64,000 bases of DNA from CAZTPC01 sp964615565 (GCA_964615565.1 CAZTPC010000002.1:16073-80072); one strand, 5' to 3'. Shown: positions 18,618 through 28,963, numbered from the stretch's first letter. Notes: generated by a model from the letters alone, not told the origin. Numbers and translations are program-made.

Positions 18618-19886
18618 CTATAGTATTGTCGCAACGGTTCGTGTGAGGAAGTATAAAGCTATTACAAGTAGTACTACAAAGACATCAACAGCTTTGTGAG
18701 TGAGTACATAACGTTCACCCTTGATGAAGAAACGATGCGCAGCAACACTGTGCTTAATAAGCATGTAGCCAGCTCCAAGTAGTACCGCAAATACGAGGAC
18801 ACCGAAGATCCACATTGCGTAACTGTCGGTTAGTGTTTGTAGCCTGTTAACTGATTGAGGCTTGGCAATAGCAGCTTTTTCGCCATCAGTAGCCGTCTGG
18901 TTGCTAGTAAGCTCGGGCTTCACGATACTGAGCTTGTAGTCTTTAGACATGTTGGTCAGGTCTATTGGAGTTTCTGACTTAGCACCATCAATCTCAAGAA
19001 TAACGGTATGTTTACCTGTCTCTACATCCTTAAAGACGATATTGCCATCTTTGTCGGTGTAGCCAACTTTAGGGTCAGAATGAAGTTCTACTTTAATGTT
19101 TGCTGCAGGCTTACCGTCGGAATCGACTACGTTGAGAGTAAGATTATGACTACTCACCGTTGTTGGCGAAGATTGAGGCGAAGCAACAGGCGCCGTAACT
19201 GCTGCAGGCTTGGTAGATGTCGTTGTTTTAGGTGTACTTGTTGGAGCTGGCGTTGAGCTTGGTGGAGTATACGGTGTTCCATACATAGCGACGATGATTG
19301 TCTGCTGCGAGGCTGGGATATCGCCACAGTTGTAACTATCGGCATTAACAACACCGAATCCAACTTCTTTGTAATCTGGGTGGAGTAGGTTATCACGGTG
19401 CGAAGGGCTGTTATACCAGCCAGTTATCACATCGTTGCTTTCGTCGAACCCGCAGGCAAGATTCTCGCCAGCCTTGTCATAGCTGTACCCGGCATTAGTT
19501 ATAAACGTCCAAGGGGGAGTTCCGTCCGGAGTGTTGTGAGCCCAGTAGTTGCGGCTAGCCATGTCGTTTGCCTTGGCTTGAGCAGCTTGGTTTAGCTTTG
19601 AGCTGATTGTCAGGTTGCCAACATTTGCGGTAGCGCGGCGTTGGTTTGTGTAATTGAGCAGACCCTGACTGCTAATAGCTGTCGCATACGAAAGAACTGG
19701 TGCTTTGTCGGTACGGTGAACTTTTGCGGGTTTACCACCACTAAGGGCCGAGAAGATTACTAGTGATCCAGTGATCATTAGGAGTAGTGGCATGAAAGGA
19801 TGGTAGACCTTCATAAAACCGTGAGTACGTTTTTGGTGGTGTCCATGACGCTTTCGATGTGGATTGCGTTTTGCCGCTTGAGACAT
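18618..19886 (-). CDS. CAP-domain (SCP/PR1-like) surface protein
   Basis: 422-residue membrane protein. Order: basic His/Lys-rich cytoplasmic start, membrane segment (about 28-50), extracellular CAP/SCP domain (about 70-205) with AGENLACGF and WYNSPSHRDNLLHP motifs, a Thr/Pro/Ser linker, a carboxypeptidase-regulatory/Ig-like module (about 250-330), and two further membrane segments near the C-terminus. The CAP fold is used in secreted proteins of diverse function, so no enzyme activity is claimed. A TACAAT sits nine bases before the ATG. It lies downstream of dnaE on the same strand (36-base gap). Confidence 0.9.
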   Translation of the reverse strand: MSQAAKRNPHRKRHGHHQKRTHGFMKVYHPFMPLLLMITGSLVIFSALSGGKPAKVHRTDKAPVLSYATAISSQGLLNYTNQRRATANVGNLTISSKLNQAAQAKANDMASRNYWAHNTPDGTPPWTFITNAGYSYDKAGENLACGFDESNDVITGWYNSPSHRDNLLHPDYKEVGFGVVNADSYNCGDIPASQQTIIVAMYGTPYTPPSSTPAPTSTPKTTTSTKPAAVTAPVASPQSSPTTVSSHNLTLNVVDSDGKPAANIKVELHSDPKVGYTDKDGNIVFKDVETGKHTVILEIDGAKSETPIDLTNMSKDYKLSIVKPELTSNQTATDGEKAAIAKPQSVNRLQTLTDSYAMWIFGVLVFAVLLGAGYMLIKHSVAAHRFFIKGERYVLTHKAVDVFVVLLVIALYFLTRTVATIL

Positions 19887-19922
19887 ATTGATAATATTGT
19901 ATCCTACTTATGCTAATGCGTA

Positions 19923-22900
19923 CTATCTGAGTTTAATATTTCCTGCACCGACCACTTCTGACAGAGTGCTAACTACACCCTCACTGTGCTCTACTCTCAT
20001 TGGAAGTTTGATAACCTGTCTGCTATCCGATCCTCCCAACACCAGGACTACTTCGGTTTCCCCACTGTTTTGATCGATAATAGACTTAAGTTGCATTAAA
20101 GTTTGCTGATTACCACTGTCATCAAGCTTTATATATAGCCGTGGGTTGGCTGAAACTGATTCTTCTTTGGATGAAGCAGCCTTGGTCTTTGGCTTTATGG
20201 CTTTAGGGGCCTTCTGTTTACGCATAGTTGGTATGTAGTTCTTGGCTTCATCCGGCGTAACCTCACGAGCAGAATCTACCAATATCTGAGCGGTGCTGCT
20301 TGGTTTGCCTTCGCGGTCTTCACCAGATATTTTGCCATTGATAACTACCACACGGTCGCGTTGCCATAGTTCGCCGCTTTGGGCATATACACCTGGGAAT
20401 AAGATAAGTTCCATCTCCCCAGTTTCATCGGCAATTTTGGCAAAAGCCATTTTTTGCCCTTTCTTTGTTAGAATCTCTCGTGACTCCAAGATTACCCCAC
20501 CAACGGTCACACTCCGTCCATGGAGAGTTGGAAGCACTTCTGGCAATGGAACGGTTTGCTCTGCTAACCATAGCTTGTAGTCCTCAAGTGGGTGAGCCGA
20601 AAGATAGAGACCAAGTAGTTCGCGTTCCCACTGCAATTGCTCGCGCTGGGTTATGTTGCTGGTTTGAGCTGCAAGCTTGAGTTGCGGTTTAACCTGTTCG
20701 CCAAGTTGTTCGGCCTCACCGAAAAGATCAATCTGACCACTGGCTTTCTCTTTTTGAATACGACTTCCATAGGCCAGGAGAACATCTAGGTTATCAAGTA
20801 GCATAGCTCGACTTCCATAACGATCGAAGGCGCCTGCCTTCATAAGGCTTTCTAGAGTCTTCCGGTTTACCGTGCGAACGTTAACTCGCTCAAAGAAGTC
20901 TTCGATACTAGAAAACGGTTGCTCTTGGCGTGCACGAAGTATTTCTTCCACTGCAGCCTGGCCAACGTTTTTGATAGCGGCCATCCCAAAANNNNNNNNN
21001 NAAAACGAATCTCATGCGTTTCGGGTACGACGGCAAACTCAACGAAAGATTGATTCACATCAGGGTTAAGCACATTAATACCCATGTGATTACATTCGTT
21101 AATCTCGATGGCTAGTCTGTCCGTGTCATCGTAGTCACTGGTCATGAGTGCCGCCATGAAGCATTCAGGGTAGTGCGCCTTAAGATAGGCTGTCTGATAA
21201 GCAATATAGCCGTAACACGCTGAGTGGCTCTTGTTGAAACAGTAGTCAGCAAAGGCTTCTAGCTGGGCCCAGAACTTGTCGGCAAAACTCTTTGGTACGC
21301 CACTCTTCTCGATCATGCCTTCAATAAAGGCTACCTTCATCTTGGCCATGGTCTCGCGTTGTTTCTTACCTATGGCCTTACGGAGGGTGTCGGCCTGACC
21401 TCCGGTAAAGCCGCACATATCTTTGCTGATTTGCATAAACTGTTCTTGGTAAACCAGAATTCCATACGTCTCTGATAGGGCTGCTCTCAAGCCTTCGTGT
21501 TCGTACGTCACCTCCTGCAACCCATGCTTGCGGGCAATAAAGTCGTCGATGAACTGCATTGGCCCAGGGCGGTATAAGGCAACCATAGCGATGATATCGT
21601 CGAATTTGTTTGGTTTCAGCTCTCGGAGGTAGCGCTTCATACCGGCAGATTCAAGTTGAAAAACTCCGGTAGTATCACCGCGCTGTAAAAGCTCATATGC
21701 TTTTTTGTCGTCAAGAGGGATTTGAGAGATATCAATATCTTCACCCTTAACCTTCTTAATAATACGCAGGGCATTTTTGATGATAGTGAGGTTTGAAAGA
21801 CCAAGGAAGTCCATTTTTAGTAGGCCTAGCTCTTCAACTGGACCCATGGAGTACTGCGTAGAGACTACGCCCTTTTGCGCGAGTTCTAGTGGGGCGAATT
21901 TAACAATTTCATCTGGGGCGATTACTACACCAGCTGCATGGATACCGTGACTGCGTATCGTCCCTTCCATCTGAACTGCAAGATCGAAGATACGCTTACT
22001 CTGTTCACTCGAATTATACTCAGCCTTGAGATCAGCATCCTTAACAAGCGATGTGGCAAGTGGTATATGTCGTCCCTGTACTGGTGGTGGGATCATCTTG
22101 GACAATCGATCTGCGTCAGCATACGGTACCTGCAAGACGCGCGCGACATCACGAACCGCGTTTCTGGCAGCCATTCGACCAAAAGTAACGATGTTCGCCA
22201 CTCGCTCTTTGCCGTACTTCTCTACACAATACTGAATCACCTCGTCTCGGCGGGTGTCTTGGATATCAATATCAACATCTGGCATACTGATACGATCTGG
22301 GTTGAGGAATCGCTCAAAGAGTAGATCGTACTTCATAGGATCGAGTTCCGTAATACGCATGGCATAGGCAATGATTGACCCAGCTGCAGACCCACGACCA
22401 GGACCAAACACAATTCCGGCATCTTTACCCCAGTTAATAAAGTCTGCAACAATCAAGAAATACCCATTGAAGCCCATTGAGTCGATAACTCCAAGCTCAT
22501 ACTCTGCTCTATCAAGAACGTTTTTAGGCAGGGTCTTTTTTGCCATAGGAATAGAGAGTTTGTCAGCATCCTTCTGGTCTAGGTCGCCATAGCGCCAGGC
22601 TAAGCCCGAGTACACTAACTTATGAAGATGCGAGACCTCAGTCTCGCCGTCTGGCACCGGAAATTTCGGTATCAGAATACCACCAAGTTTTATTTCTACA
22701 TTGCAACGATCAGCAATAGCTCTAGTGTTGCTGACTGCCTCAGGGTGTGTATCTTGCCATCGTTTGATAATTTCTTTTGGATCAGTGACATGCAGTTCGA
22801 AATCCTTAAGGCTCATTCGTTTTTCATCTGACAAAAACGAACCTGTTTGGACACAGAGCAGTAATTCATGAGCTTCTTGGTCTTTATGTCGTAGATAGTG

Positions 22901-23560
22901 CGCATCACAGGTTAAAGCTGTCTGGAGCCCTAACTCCTCTGCTAGTTGGAATGTTTGCTCGGTAATAGCTACTTGTTCTGCCCATGCTGAGGGATGATCG
23001 GCATGACCATGATCTTGCACCTCAAGATAATAACGATCGCCAAAGACCGATTTGTACCATTCAGCAGTCTGTTTGGCTTTGTCGTATTGTCCGTTTCTTA
23101 GCGCATCACCAACCTCGCCACCAATACAGCCGCTTAAGACAATAAGTCCTTCGTTATACTTCTCAAGTAATTCATGGTCAACACGAGGCTTATAATAGAA
23201 GCCCTCTAGGTTGGCAATAGAGCTGAGCCTCATGAGGTTTTCATAGCCGGTATTATTCATAGCTAACAAGATAAGGTGGAACGGCGACTTATCTTTACTG
23301 GGGTCGCGGTCGACATATCTACGGGGAGCAACGTAGGTCTCCATGCCGATAATCGGCTTAATATCATTAGCCCCGGCTGTTTTGTAGAACTCAATAGTGC
23401 CGGACATCGTTCCGTGGTCGGTAATGGCTACAGCCTCCATGCCAGTTTCTTTGACATAGTCCATCAACTCGGGGATCTTTGTTAGACCGTCCAATAGACT
23501 GTACTGGGTATGATTGTGCAAATGCACATAGTCACTAGGGACTAGGCTTTTGGTCGACAT
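19923..23560 (-). CDS. dnaE: DNA polymerase III subunit alpha, interrupted by an assembly gap
   Basis: Replicative polymerase. Order: N-terminal PHP domain (HLHNHTQYSLLDG), palm with catalytic PDVDIDIQD, fingers (FNKSHSACYGYIAYQTAY), a helix-hairpin-helix block, a QIDLF clamp-binding motif, and an OB domain near the end. Ten Ns (20992-21001) shift the frame, so it reads as two pieces (20867-23560 and 19923-20984). Both sides of the Ns carry TTTT; collapsing the gap with that 4-base overlap gives EIRFGMAAIKNVG, the expected DnaE sequence, and a 1207-residue frame. It is therefore one intact gene and not a frameshift mutant. PHP domain plus OB order marks the DnaE1 type, not PolC. Confidence 0.95.
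20992..21001. other. Assembly gap (10 N)
   Basis: Ten Ns in dnaE flanked on both sides by the same four bases (AAAA on the plus strand), as from a scaffolder joining two contigs with a short overlap. Confidence 0.98.
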
Positions 23561-23604
23561 GACGGAGCTGTTACCTCAAACTACTTATGTACTTATTATA
23601 GCGA

Positions 23605-23631
23605 AAACCCCCGCTAGTTTAGCGAGGGTTT
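23605..23631 (-). terminator. Hairpin terminator before dnaE
   Basis: An 11-base stem (one mismatch) AAACCCTCGCT / AGCGGGGGTTT around AAACT, followed on the minus strand by TTTTC. It lies between the end of the YtxH gene (23665) and the dnaE start, and would stop upstream transcripts. TATAAT (23601-23596) directly after it may be the dnaE promoter. Confidence 0.65.
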
Positions 23632-23664
23632 CTATTATTACAACAAGGTTGCCAATGAATACTA

Positions 23665-24078
23665 TTACTTGGATTCGAGACTGCCAAGATATTTCTTCAG
23701 GTGGGAGATGGCTTCGTTTACTTCTTTGACGGCTGCCTTAAGTTCTTTGTCATCTGCTCCGCCATCATGTAGAGCTGTAAGCATCTCTCGGACCTTCTCT
23801 TTAGCTGCAACCGCCTTGCTGACTGCCTTATCAAGATCACCTTTGTGTTCTTTACTGAAGTCTAGAGCTATCTTCTTGGCCTTTTCAATCTGTGATGTAA
23901 CTTCACTGTGAAGTTTCTTCAATTCTTTTTCGGTTTCACTCTTAGCTTTCACTGCAGCGTCTTTTACATCGTTACGAGTTTCTTTTCCGCTCTTTGGTGC
24001 AGTAAGCAGGCCTGTTATGTATCCGACCCCTGCTGCAATAGCAGCCCCAATTGCAAAGCGTTTAGTGTCTTTATTCAT
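23665..24078 (-). CDS. YtxH-like membrane-associated protein
   Basis: 137 residues. The N-terminal glycine-rich segment (GAAIAAGVGYITGLLTAPKSGKETR) matches YtxH-type proteins, followed by a long Lys/Glu/Ala-rich helix likely to form a coiled coil. Start at ATG 24078, beginning MNKDTKRFAIG, with GGGG upstream; the longer frame to 24150 adds residues overlapping the preceding gene. YtxH proteins are linked with general stress in Bacillus, but the role here is unknown. Four bases after the preceding membrane-protein gene, so translated from the same mRNA. Confidence 0.8.
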   Translation of the reverse strand: MNKDTKRFAIGAAIAAGVGYITGLLTAPKSGKETRNDVKDAAVKAKSETEKELKKLHSEVTSQIEKAKKIALDFSKEHKGDLDKAVSKAVAAKEKVREMLTALHDGGADDKELKAAVKEVNEAISHLKKYLGSLESK

Positions 24079-24082
24079 GTAG

Positions 24083-24355
24083 TTACTTCCCCTTATCTTG
24101 TCTGTCTTTTTCGCGTACAGCATGAACAATGTTTGATACCAGCTTGGCAATTGCTGCTGGACCTGCTGATTGCTGAAAGAAAGAGGTCACCGTTTCAGCT
24201 TTGTCTGCGATGGACTCAGCTTTTTCGGTGATGCGGCGGATATGCTTGAGTACTTGTATAACAAGAACGGCAATCGCAATAGAGAGAACAAGTAAGATAG
24301 CAAGTGTCACTGCTAGAATAACGACCAGAATCTGTTCTGTTGTTCCCAAAGTCAT
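24083..24355 (-). CDS. Small membrane protein with helical tail (DUF948-like)
   Basis: 90 residues: one membrane segment (about 8-35), then an amphipathic charged helix. The layout resembles DUF948 proteins, often paired with YtxH as here. The start is ATG 24355 because TATAAT (24367-24362, minus) lies six bases upstream; an upstream in-frame ATG lies inside the promoter. Function not established. Confidence 0.72.
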   Translation of the reverse strand: MTLGTTEQILVVILAVTLAILLVLSIAIAVLVIQVLKHIRRITEKAESIADKAETVTSFFQQSAGPAAIAKLVSNIVHAVREKDRQDKGK

Positions 24356-24361
24356 AAGACT

Positions 24362-24367
24362 ATTATA
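24362..24367 (-). promoter_or_regulatory. -10 element of the DUF948-YtxH unit, leaderless
   Basis: TATAAT on the minus strand, six bases (AGTCTT) from ATG 24355. Confidence 0.6.
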
Positions 24368-24396
24368 ACGCAACTACGCAAGAATACTAATCGTCT

Positions 24397-25296
24397 TCAA
24401 GTTGAACGAATAAAGCTGGGTCCTCCCATGCTAAGTATCTTGACTTGATCACCTGGGGATATAGTGCCGGGTTGGATTACCACGAAGTTTTGAGCAAAAA
24501 TAGGTCTGCTACTCCCGCCTATTTTATTCTGTCCATACAAGCCTAATTTTCGTAACGCTTCACGTGTTACGAGATCTTGTTGCTCAACCACGTCAGGTTC
24601 ACCCACTTTACTGAATTGGTCGACCATGGCGCATCTAGTGGATGCTTTTGGCTTGCCAAGTACTACATCACCAATCTGCAGAACGCGCCATCGGAATTCC
24701 GTGAATGGTACGTCTGTCCCGCCAATGACAATATTTGATCTAAACTGCTCATTCGTTGTGTTAGGGTTACCGAGCTCCCGTACTGCGGCCTCCGAGGCCG
24801 TAGAATGTACCGTCACCGGATATGAATCCGCCCAGTATGTTGTATGACCAATCTGGAGGTACGTAGGGTCAACTAATCTGGCGTAGCCATCTGGCACTCC
24901 AACGAGTTGTACGTTTTTACCAAGTAGGGTACTAAAGAAATCACTGAGCTCAGGGTCTTGAACTACTCCCCCAGTGATTCGTTCTCCTTGCATTTTGAAT
25001 GGCAAGGAGTCTATAGACCCAGTACGAATTTCTTTTCGTATATCGCCGTCACTCATGTCTGGGTGGCAGACGACCAATTCGCCTTCGTCGATTGCGGCAA
25101 ATGCTGTTGCTAATACAAGGTTCTTACCCCCTTTACGCGAAATAAGTTTTGCCTCATTGGCGTCATCATTCGGCTCAATAAGAACCATGGTGCGGTCACC
25201 AGCTAGCCCATGAGGTGCAACCTCAGCTGATTGACATGTTTCTCCGCCAACAGATTTTACTGGGAATGTTTCGATACCAATTACTTCTAATGCCAT
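24397..25296 (-). CDS. MOSC domain protein
   Basis: 299 residues: MOSC N-terminal beta-barrel (IGIETFPVKSVGGE, GLAGDRTMVLIE) followed by a MOSC domain carrying the conserved Cys in STRCAMVDQ. MOSC proteins bind molybdenum cofactor or mobilise sulfur. The nearby window holds no molybdoenzyme or cofactor genes, so the substrate is uncertain. The ATG at 25296 lies six bases after TATACT. It follows gatB downstream with a 63-base gap. Confidence 0.85.
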   Translation of the reverse strand: MALEVIGIETFPVKSVGGETCQSAEVAPHGLAGDRTMVLIEPNDDANEAKLISRKGGKNLVLATAFAAIDEGELVVCHPDMSDGDIRKEIRTGSIDSLPFKMQGERITGGVVQDPELSDFFSTLLGKNVQLVGVPDGYARLVDPTYLQIGHTTYWADSYPVTVHSTASEAAVRELGNPNTTNEQFRSNIVIGGTDVPFTEFRWRVLQIGDVVLGKPKASTRCAMVDQFSKVGEPDVVEQQDLVTREALRKLGLYGQNKIGGSSRPIFAQNFVVIQPGTISPGDQVKILSMGGPSFIRST

Positions 25297-25302
25297 GTCG
25301 GA

Positions 25303-25308
25303 AGTATA
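25303..25308 (-). promoter_or_regulatory. MOSC gene -10 element, leaderless
   Basis: TATACT on the minus strand, six bases from ATG 25296. Confidence 0.55.
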
Positions 25309-25359
25309 ACTCTGTCAAAAGTTTTCTGAATAGTGTATTTTTTACGTACGTTTATTTGT

Positions 25360-26832
25360 TTAAGACAGGTGTTTGCGAAGTAGCTCGCTTGCCATTCCAG
25401 GGTTTGCCTTGCCCTGGCTTTGCTTCATAACCTGGCCAACCAAGAACCCGATGGCCTTCATCTCGCCGTTACGAACATCGTTAGCTGCCTCGGGGTTAGC
25501 GGTTATGACATCAACCACAATTTGTTCTATGGCGCCAGAATCCGAAACTTGAATAAAGCCTTGCTCATCGGCATATTTCTCGATTGATCCAGGCAAGGTC
25601 TCGTGAGTATACAGTTCTTGTGCTAGCAGCTTAGCGCTGCTCGAGCTCAATTTACTATCGCTTACTAATTCATGAAGCTCGGAATAGAGCTTAATGCGCC
25701 CCTCTTCATTCAGAAGTACAGTATTACCTTCTTCGCTTCGGAATGGAATTTCGATATTTACAATCCAGTTAGCCACCTGTTTGGCGGTCGCTTTGTCTGA
25801 AACAAAGGTACTAATAATTGCTTTGTGACTTACAAGTGGATCTTCAACCTCGGCCTCAACAAGGATCTCGGTTTGGCTTTCATCTAGCCCCAATTCTCGT
25901 AGTTGTTCGCGCCAAGCGTGCGGCAATGATGGCATCGTTTTACGAATTGCCTCAATAAAGTCTTCGCCTAGTTCTACAGGAGGAATGTCGGGTTCGGGCA
26001 TATAGCGATAGTCATGTGCCTGTTCTTTGCCTCGCTGACTAACGGTCTTTTGTTTGGCTTCATCCCATCCACGCGTCTCCTGGGTGATTGATTCGCCTTT
26101 TTCTAGTAGTTCGATCTGCCGATTTACTTCGAATTCAGCAGCTTTTTCTACACTTCTGAATGAGTTTAGGTTCTTGGTTTCGGTACGTGTCCCAAGTTCA
26201 TCTGTCTTACTAACACTAACGTTAATGTCAAAGCGCATATTGCCCTGGAACAGGTCAGCTTCTGATACATCAGCATACTTCATGAGCAAGAAGAGCTCGT
26301 GCGCATAGGCGCGAGCCTCGGCAGGGCTATGCATATCTGGCTCGGATACGATCTCAAGTAGCGGCGTTCCGGCACGATTAAGGTCTACAAGGCTGTAATC
26401 GGCGCCATTTGGGTGCGTACTCTTGCCAGCATCTGCCTCTAGATGTGCGTGATGAATTGCTACGCTAAACTCATTGCCGTCAACTTGAGCTACAACCTTG
26501 CCTCCTAGGACTATAGGGTTATAAAATTGTGTGATCTGGTAGCCTAGCGGCAAGTCAGGATAGAAGTAGTGTTTTCGATCGAACGTACTAAAAGGTGCAG
26601 GCTGGCCGTTAAGAGCAAAAGCTGCCTTGGTCGCTAACGTCAGCGCCTCTTGATTGAGTACTGGAAGAGCGCCAGGTAAGCCTAAACAGATGTGGCTTAT
26701 AAGCGTATTGGGCTCTGCATCTCGTGCGTCATTGCTAACGGCCGCAAACAGCTTAGTCGCTGTTTTAAGCTGTACATGACATTCAATCCCAATAGTTACT
26801 GTGTATTGTGCTTTTGTCTCGGCACTAACCAT
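25360..26832 (-). CDS. gatB: Asp-tRNA(Asn)/Glu-tRNA(Gln) amidotransferase subunit B
   Basis: Binds misacylated tRNA and transfers ammonia to make Gln-tRNA(Gln) or Asn-tRNA(Asn). 490 residues with N-terminal IGIECHVQLKTATKLF, HYFYPDLPLGYQITQ, the cradle domain block (LVDLNRAGTPLLEIVSEPD) and C-terminal helical and YqeY-like tail domain ending KANPGMASELLRKHL. Last gene of the gatC-gatA-orf-gatB cluster; four bases after the small ORF. Secure. Confidence 0.97.
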   Translation of the reverse strand: MVSAETKAQYTVTIGIECHVQLKTATKLFAAVSNDARDAEPNTLISHICLGLPGALPVLNQEALTLATKAAFALNGQPAPFSTFDRKHYFYPDLPLGYQITQFYNPIVLGGKVVAQVDGNEFSVAIHHAHLEADAGKSTHPNGADYSLVDLNRAGTPLLEIVSEPDMHSPAEARAYAHELFLLMKYADVSEADLFQGNMRFDINVSVSKTDELGTRTETKNLNSFRSVEKAAEFEVNRQIELLEKGESITQETRGWDEAKQKTVSQRGKEQAHDYRYMPEPDIPPVELGEDFIEAIRKTMPSLPHAWREQLRELGLDESQTEILVEAEVEDPLVSHKAIISTFVSDKATAKQVANWIVNIEIPFRSEEGNTVLLNEEGRIKLYSELHELVSDSKLSSSSAKLLAQELYTHETLPGSIEKYADEQGFIQVSDSGAIEQIVVDVITANPEAANDVRNGEMKAIGFLVGQVMKQSQGKANPGMASELLRKHLS

Positions 26833-26835
26833 CTA

Positions 26836-27186
26836 TTACTCCAGAGCTCCGAGATCACGAAGGGCTTGCCTAAAACCGACTAGAGACTTCTTAACTTCGT
26901 TTTCTTTGAGGCGACCATATGATTCGTCAATTAGTTTCTTGGCCATGTTATGCGCATACCAGGCACTGTCGTTGTCGCTAAGCATTTTTTGAGCCTCAAC
27001 CATGCGTTCGCCCATACTTTTACCCTTGAGCTTGCGTTTCTTTAACGCCTCGTCCAAAAGCTTATCAGCATTAATAACTGCTAACGGCCAGGTTTCTTTG
27101 CTGCTGCAGTACTTTTGTAGCTCGGTCCACTGTTCTTTGAACTTTGCTGGTTTTAATTTGCGGCGAGGAAGAACACGAAATTTCAT
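26836..27186 (-). CDS. Small conserved-looking protein in gat operon
   Basis: 116 residues, Lys-rich, predicted helical; no family recognised. It lies between gatA (19 bases away) and gatB (4 bases), so it is translated with them. The helical, basic character would suit tRNA or protein binding, but this is inference. The tight spacing and equal codon use argue that it is a real gene. Confidence 0.75.
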   Translation of the reverse strand: MKFRVLPRRKLKPAKFKEQWTELQKYCSSKETWPLAVINADKLLDEALKKRKLKGKSMGERMVEAQKMLSDNDSAWYAHNMAKKLIDESYGRLKENEVKKSLVGFRQALRDLGALE

Positions 27187-27205
27187 TTATTTACTTCTTT
27201 GTAGT

Positions 27206-28645
27206 TTATTTCTTTTGACCGTAATCAATAATTTTTTCGGCACTAGCACCAAAACTTAATAACATTCTATCAGCTTTTTGTGGTGCCATCAGCTGTAATC
27301 CTACTGGTAGGCCATCTGACAGTCCGGCTGGGATAACTAGTGATGGGATACCGACAAGGCTAGCACCAACGGTCATAACGTCTTCCAAGTACATTGTTAG
27401 TGGATCTTTGGTGTTGTCGCCTATCTTGGGCGCGGTTGTTGGCATGGTTGGTCCGGCTAGGAAATCAACATCTCTGAATGCTTCGTTGAACTCATTGATA
27501 AGCTTTGTACGAACCGTCTGTGCTTTGTTGTAGTAGGCATCATAGTATCCGCTACTGAGGACGTATGCACCTGTCATAATACGACGCTTAGCTTCGGCGC
27601 CGAAACCTTTAGTGCGCGACTGCGTATAGCTGGCTTCGAGATCGCTTGCCGCTGGATCGCTGTAGCCAAATCGTTGGCCGTCGTAACGGCTAAGGTTACT
27701 GCTAATTTCAGCTGGCACGACGATGTAATATACTCCAAGTGAATACTGAAGACTTGGTAGGCTCACTTCGACGATTTCTGCGCCCTGATCTTTTAGTTTC
27801 TGTAGTGAATCTTCGATCTGCTTCTTAACCCCATCGTTTAGACCGTCGGTCATGTATTCTTTTATGACACCGATCTTCTTGCCTTTAACGGACTCTGACC
27901 CATCTGTAACATAGCCCTGATCATCACGGTCGATCGTAGTGCTGTCTAGACTATCAAGACCTGCCATAATGTCCAGAACATATGCTGCGTCCTCTACGGT
28001 TGTTGTAAGTGGTCCAATAGTGTCGGTACTACTCGCCATAGCAATAACTCCAGAACGTGACACAAGTCCGTAGCTTGGCTTATAGCCCACGCAACCAGAA
28101 TAACTTGCAGGTGCACGCAATGATCCGCCGGTATCTGTCCCGATTGCAAATGGCGCCATGTCTAACACAACGGCTACCGCCGAGCCTCCTGAAGATCCAC
28201 CAGGAACACGAGTCTTGTCATGAGGGTTTTTGCTCGTAAAGAAGTCGCTATTTTCTGTTGTTGTACCGTGACCAAAGGCATCCATGTTGGCTTTTGCAAC
28301 GCATATGGCACCTTCGTTCTCTAGGCGTTCAATTGCAGTTGCTTGGTATGGTGCATCGAATCCCCTCAGGATGTTACTAGCCGCCGTGGTGTCGGCGCCA
28401 AAAGCCAAAAAGTTGTCTTTTGCGATAAATGGTACACCCGCTAACTTGCCTACAGATGATCCTCCCGCTATTTGGGTATCGATTTCTGCAGCTCGTGCAC
28501 GTGCTCGATCTGCTGTCGTGGCAATAATTGCCTGGTACTCGGCATTATCTTCGATATTCTTCAACGCTTGCTCTACAAGGTCGATAGCTTTAGTTTTGCC
28601 AGATTGAACATCTGCTGCGATTGTTGCGACTGCTGGCCAACTCAT
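27206..28645 (-). CDS. gatA: Asp-tRNA(Asn)/Glu-tRNA(Gln) amidotransferase subunit A
   Basis: Amidase-signature glutaminase that releases ammonia for GatB. The catalytic triad is intact: Lys76 (IAKDNF), cis-Ser151 (GGSSGGS) and Ser175 (TDTGGSLRAPA), with the spacing known for GatA. 479 residues. ATG overlaps the gatC stop (ATGA), so translation is coupled. Confidence 0.97.
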   Translation of the reverse strand: MSWPAVATIAADVQSGKTKAIDLVEQALKNIEDNAEYQAIIATTADRARARAAEIDTQIAGGSSVGKLAGVPFIAKDNFLAFGADTTAASNILRGFDAPYQATAIERLENEGAICVAKANMDAFGHGTTTENSDFFTSKNPHDKTRVPGGSSGGSAVAVVLDMAPFAIGTDTGGSLRAPASYSGCVGYKPSYGLVSRSGVIAMASSTDTIGPLTTTVEDAAYVLDIMAGLDSLDSTTIDRDDQGYVTDGSESVKGKKIGVIKEYMTDGLNDGVKKQIEDSLQKLKDQGAEIVEVSLPSLQYSLGVYYIVVPAEISSNLSRYDGQRFGYSDPAASDLEASYTQSRTKGFGAEAKRRIMTGAYVLSSGYYDAYYNKAQTVRTKLINEFNEAFRDVDFLAGPTMPTTAPKIGDNTKDPLTMYLEDVMTVGASLVGIPSLVIPAGLSDGLPVGLQLMAPQKADRMLLSFGASAEKIIDYGQKK

Positions 28646-28932
28646 AGGACGCGCCTCACCTTAATATCATTACCTTGTCTTTGAGGAACATTCTTGAGTA
28701 AGGCCTGCTGATCGAGCCCATAATCTTTTACTTCATCATTTCGGGTAACATTCACCAGGCCGGTAACCTGTGTGGTTGGCTTAAGCCCTGTCACATCTGC
28801 TGATGAGAGTTGTTCTACATATCCAAGAATATCCGACAGTTCGGTTTGGAACTTCACAACCTCTTCGTCCGTTAGGTCTAGCTTGGCCAGCTTGGCCAAT
28901 TTTAATACGTCTTCGCGTGACAGTTTTGCCAT
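28642..28932 (-). CDS. gatC: Asp-tRNA(Asn)/Glu-tRNA(Gln) amidotransferase subunit C
   Basis: 96-residue belt subunit that holds GatA to GatB. Typical start LSREDVLKLAKLAKLDLTDEE, VEQLSSADVTGLKPTTQVTG and end QRQGNDIKVRRVL. First gene of the cluster; the stop TGA overlaps gatA. Confidence 0.95.
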   Translation of the reverse strand: MAKLSREDVLKLAKLAKLDLTDEEVVKFQTELSDILGYVEQLSSADVTGLKPTTQVTGLVNVTRNDEVKDYGLDQQALLKNVPQRQGNDIKVRRVL

Positions 28933-28963
28933 ATTTTATACAGTTTAACTGATTAGGCCGTCA

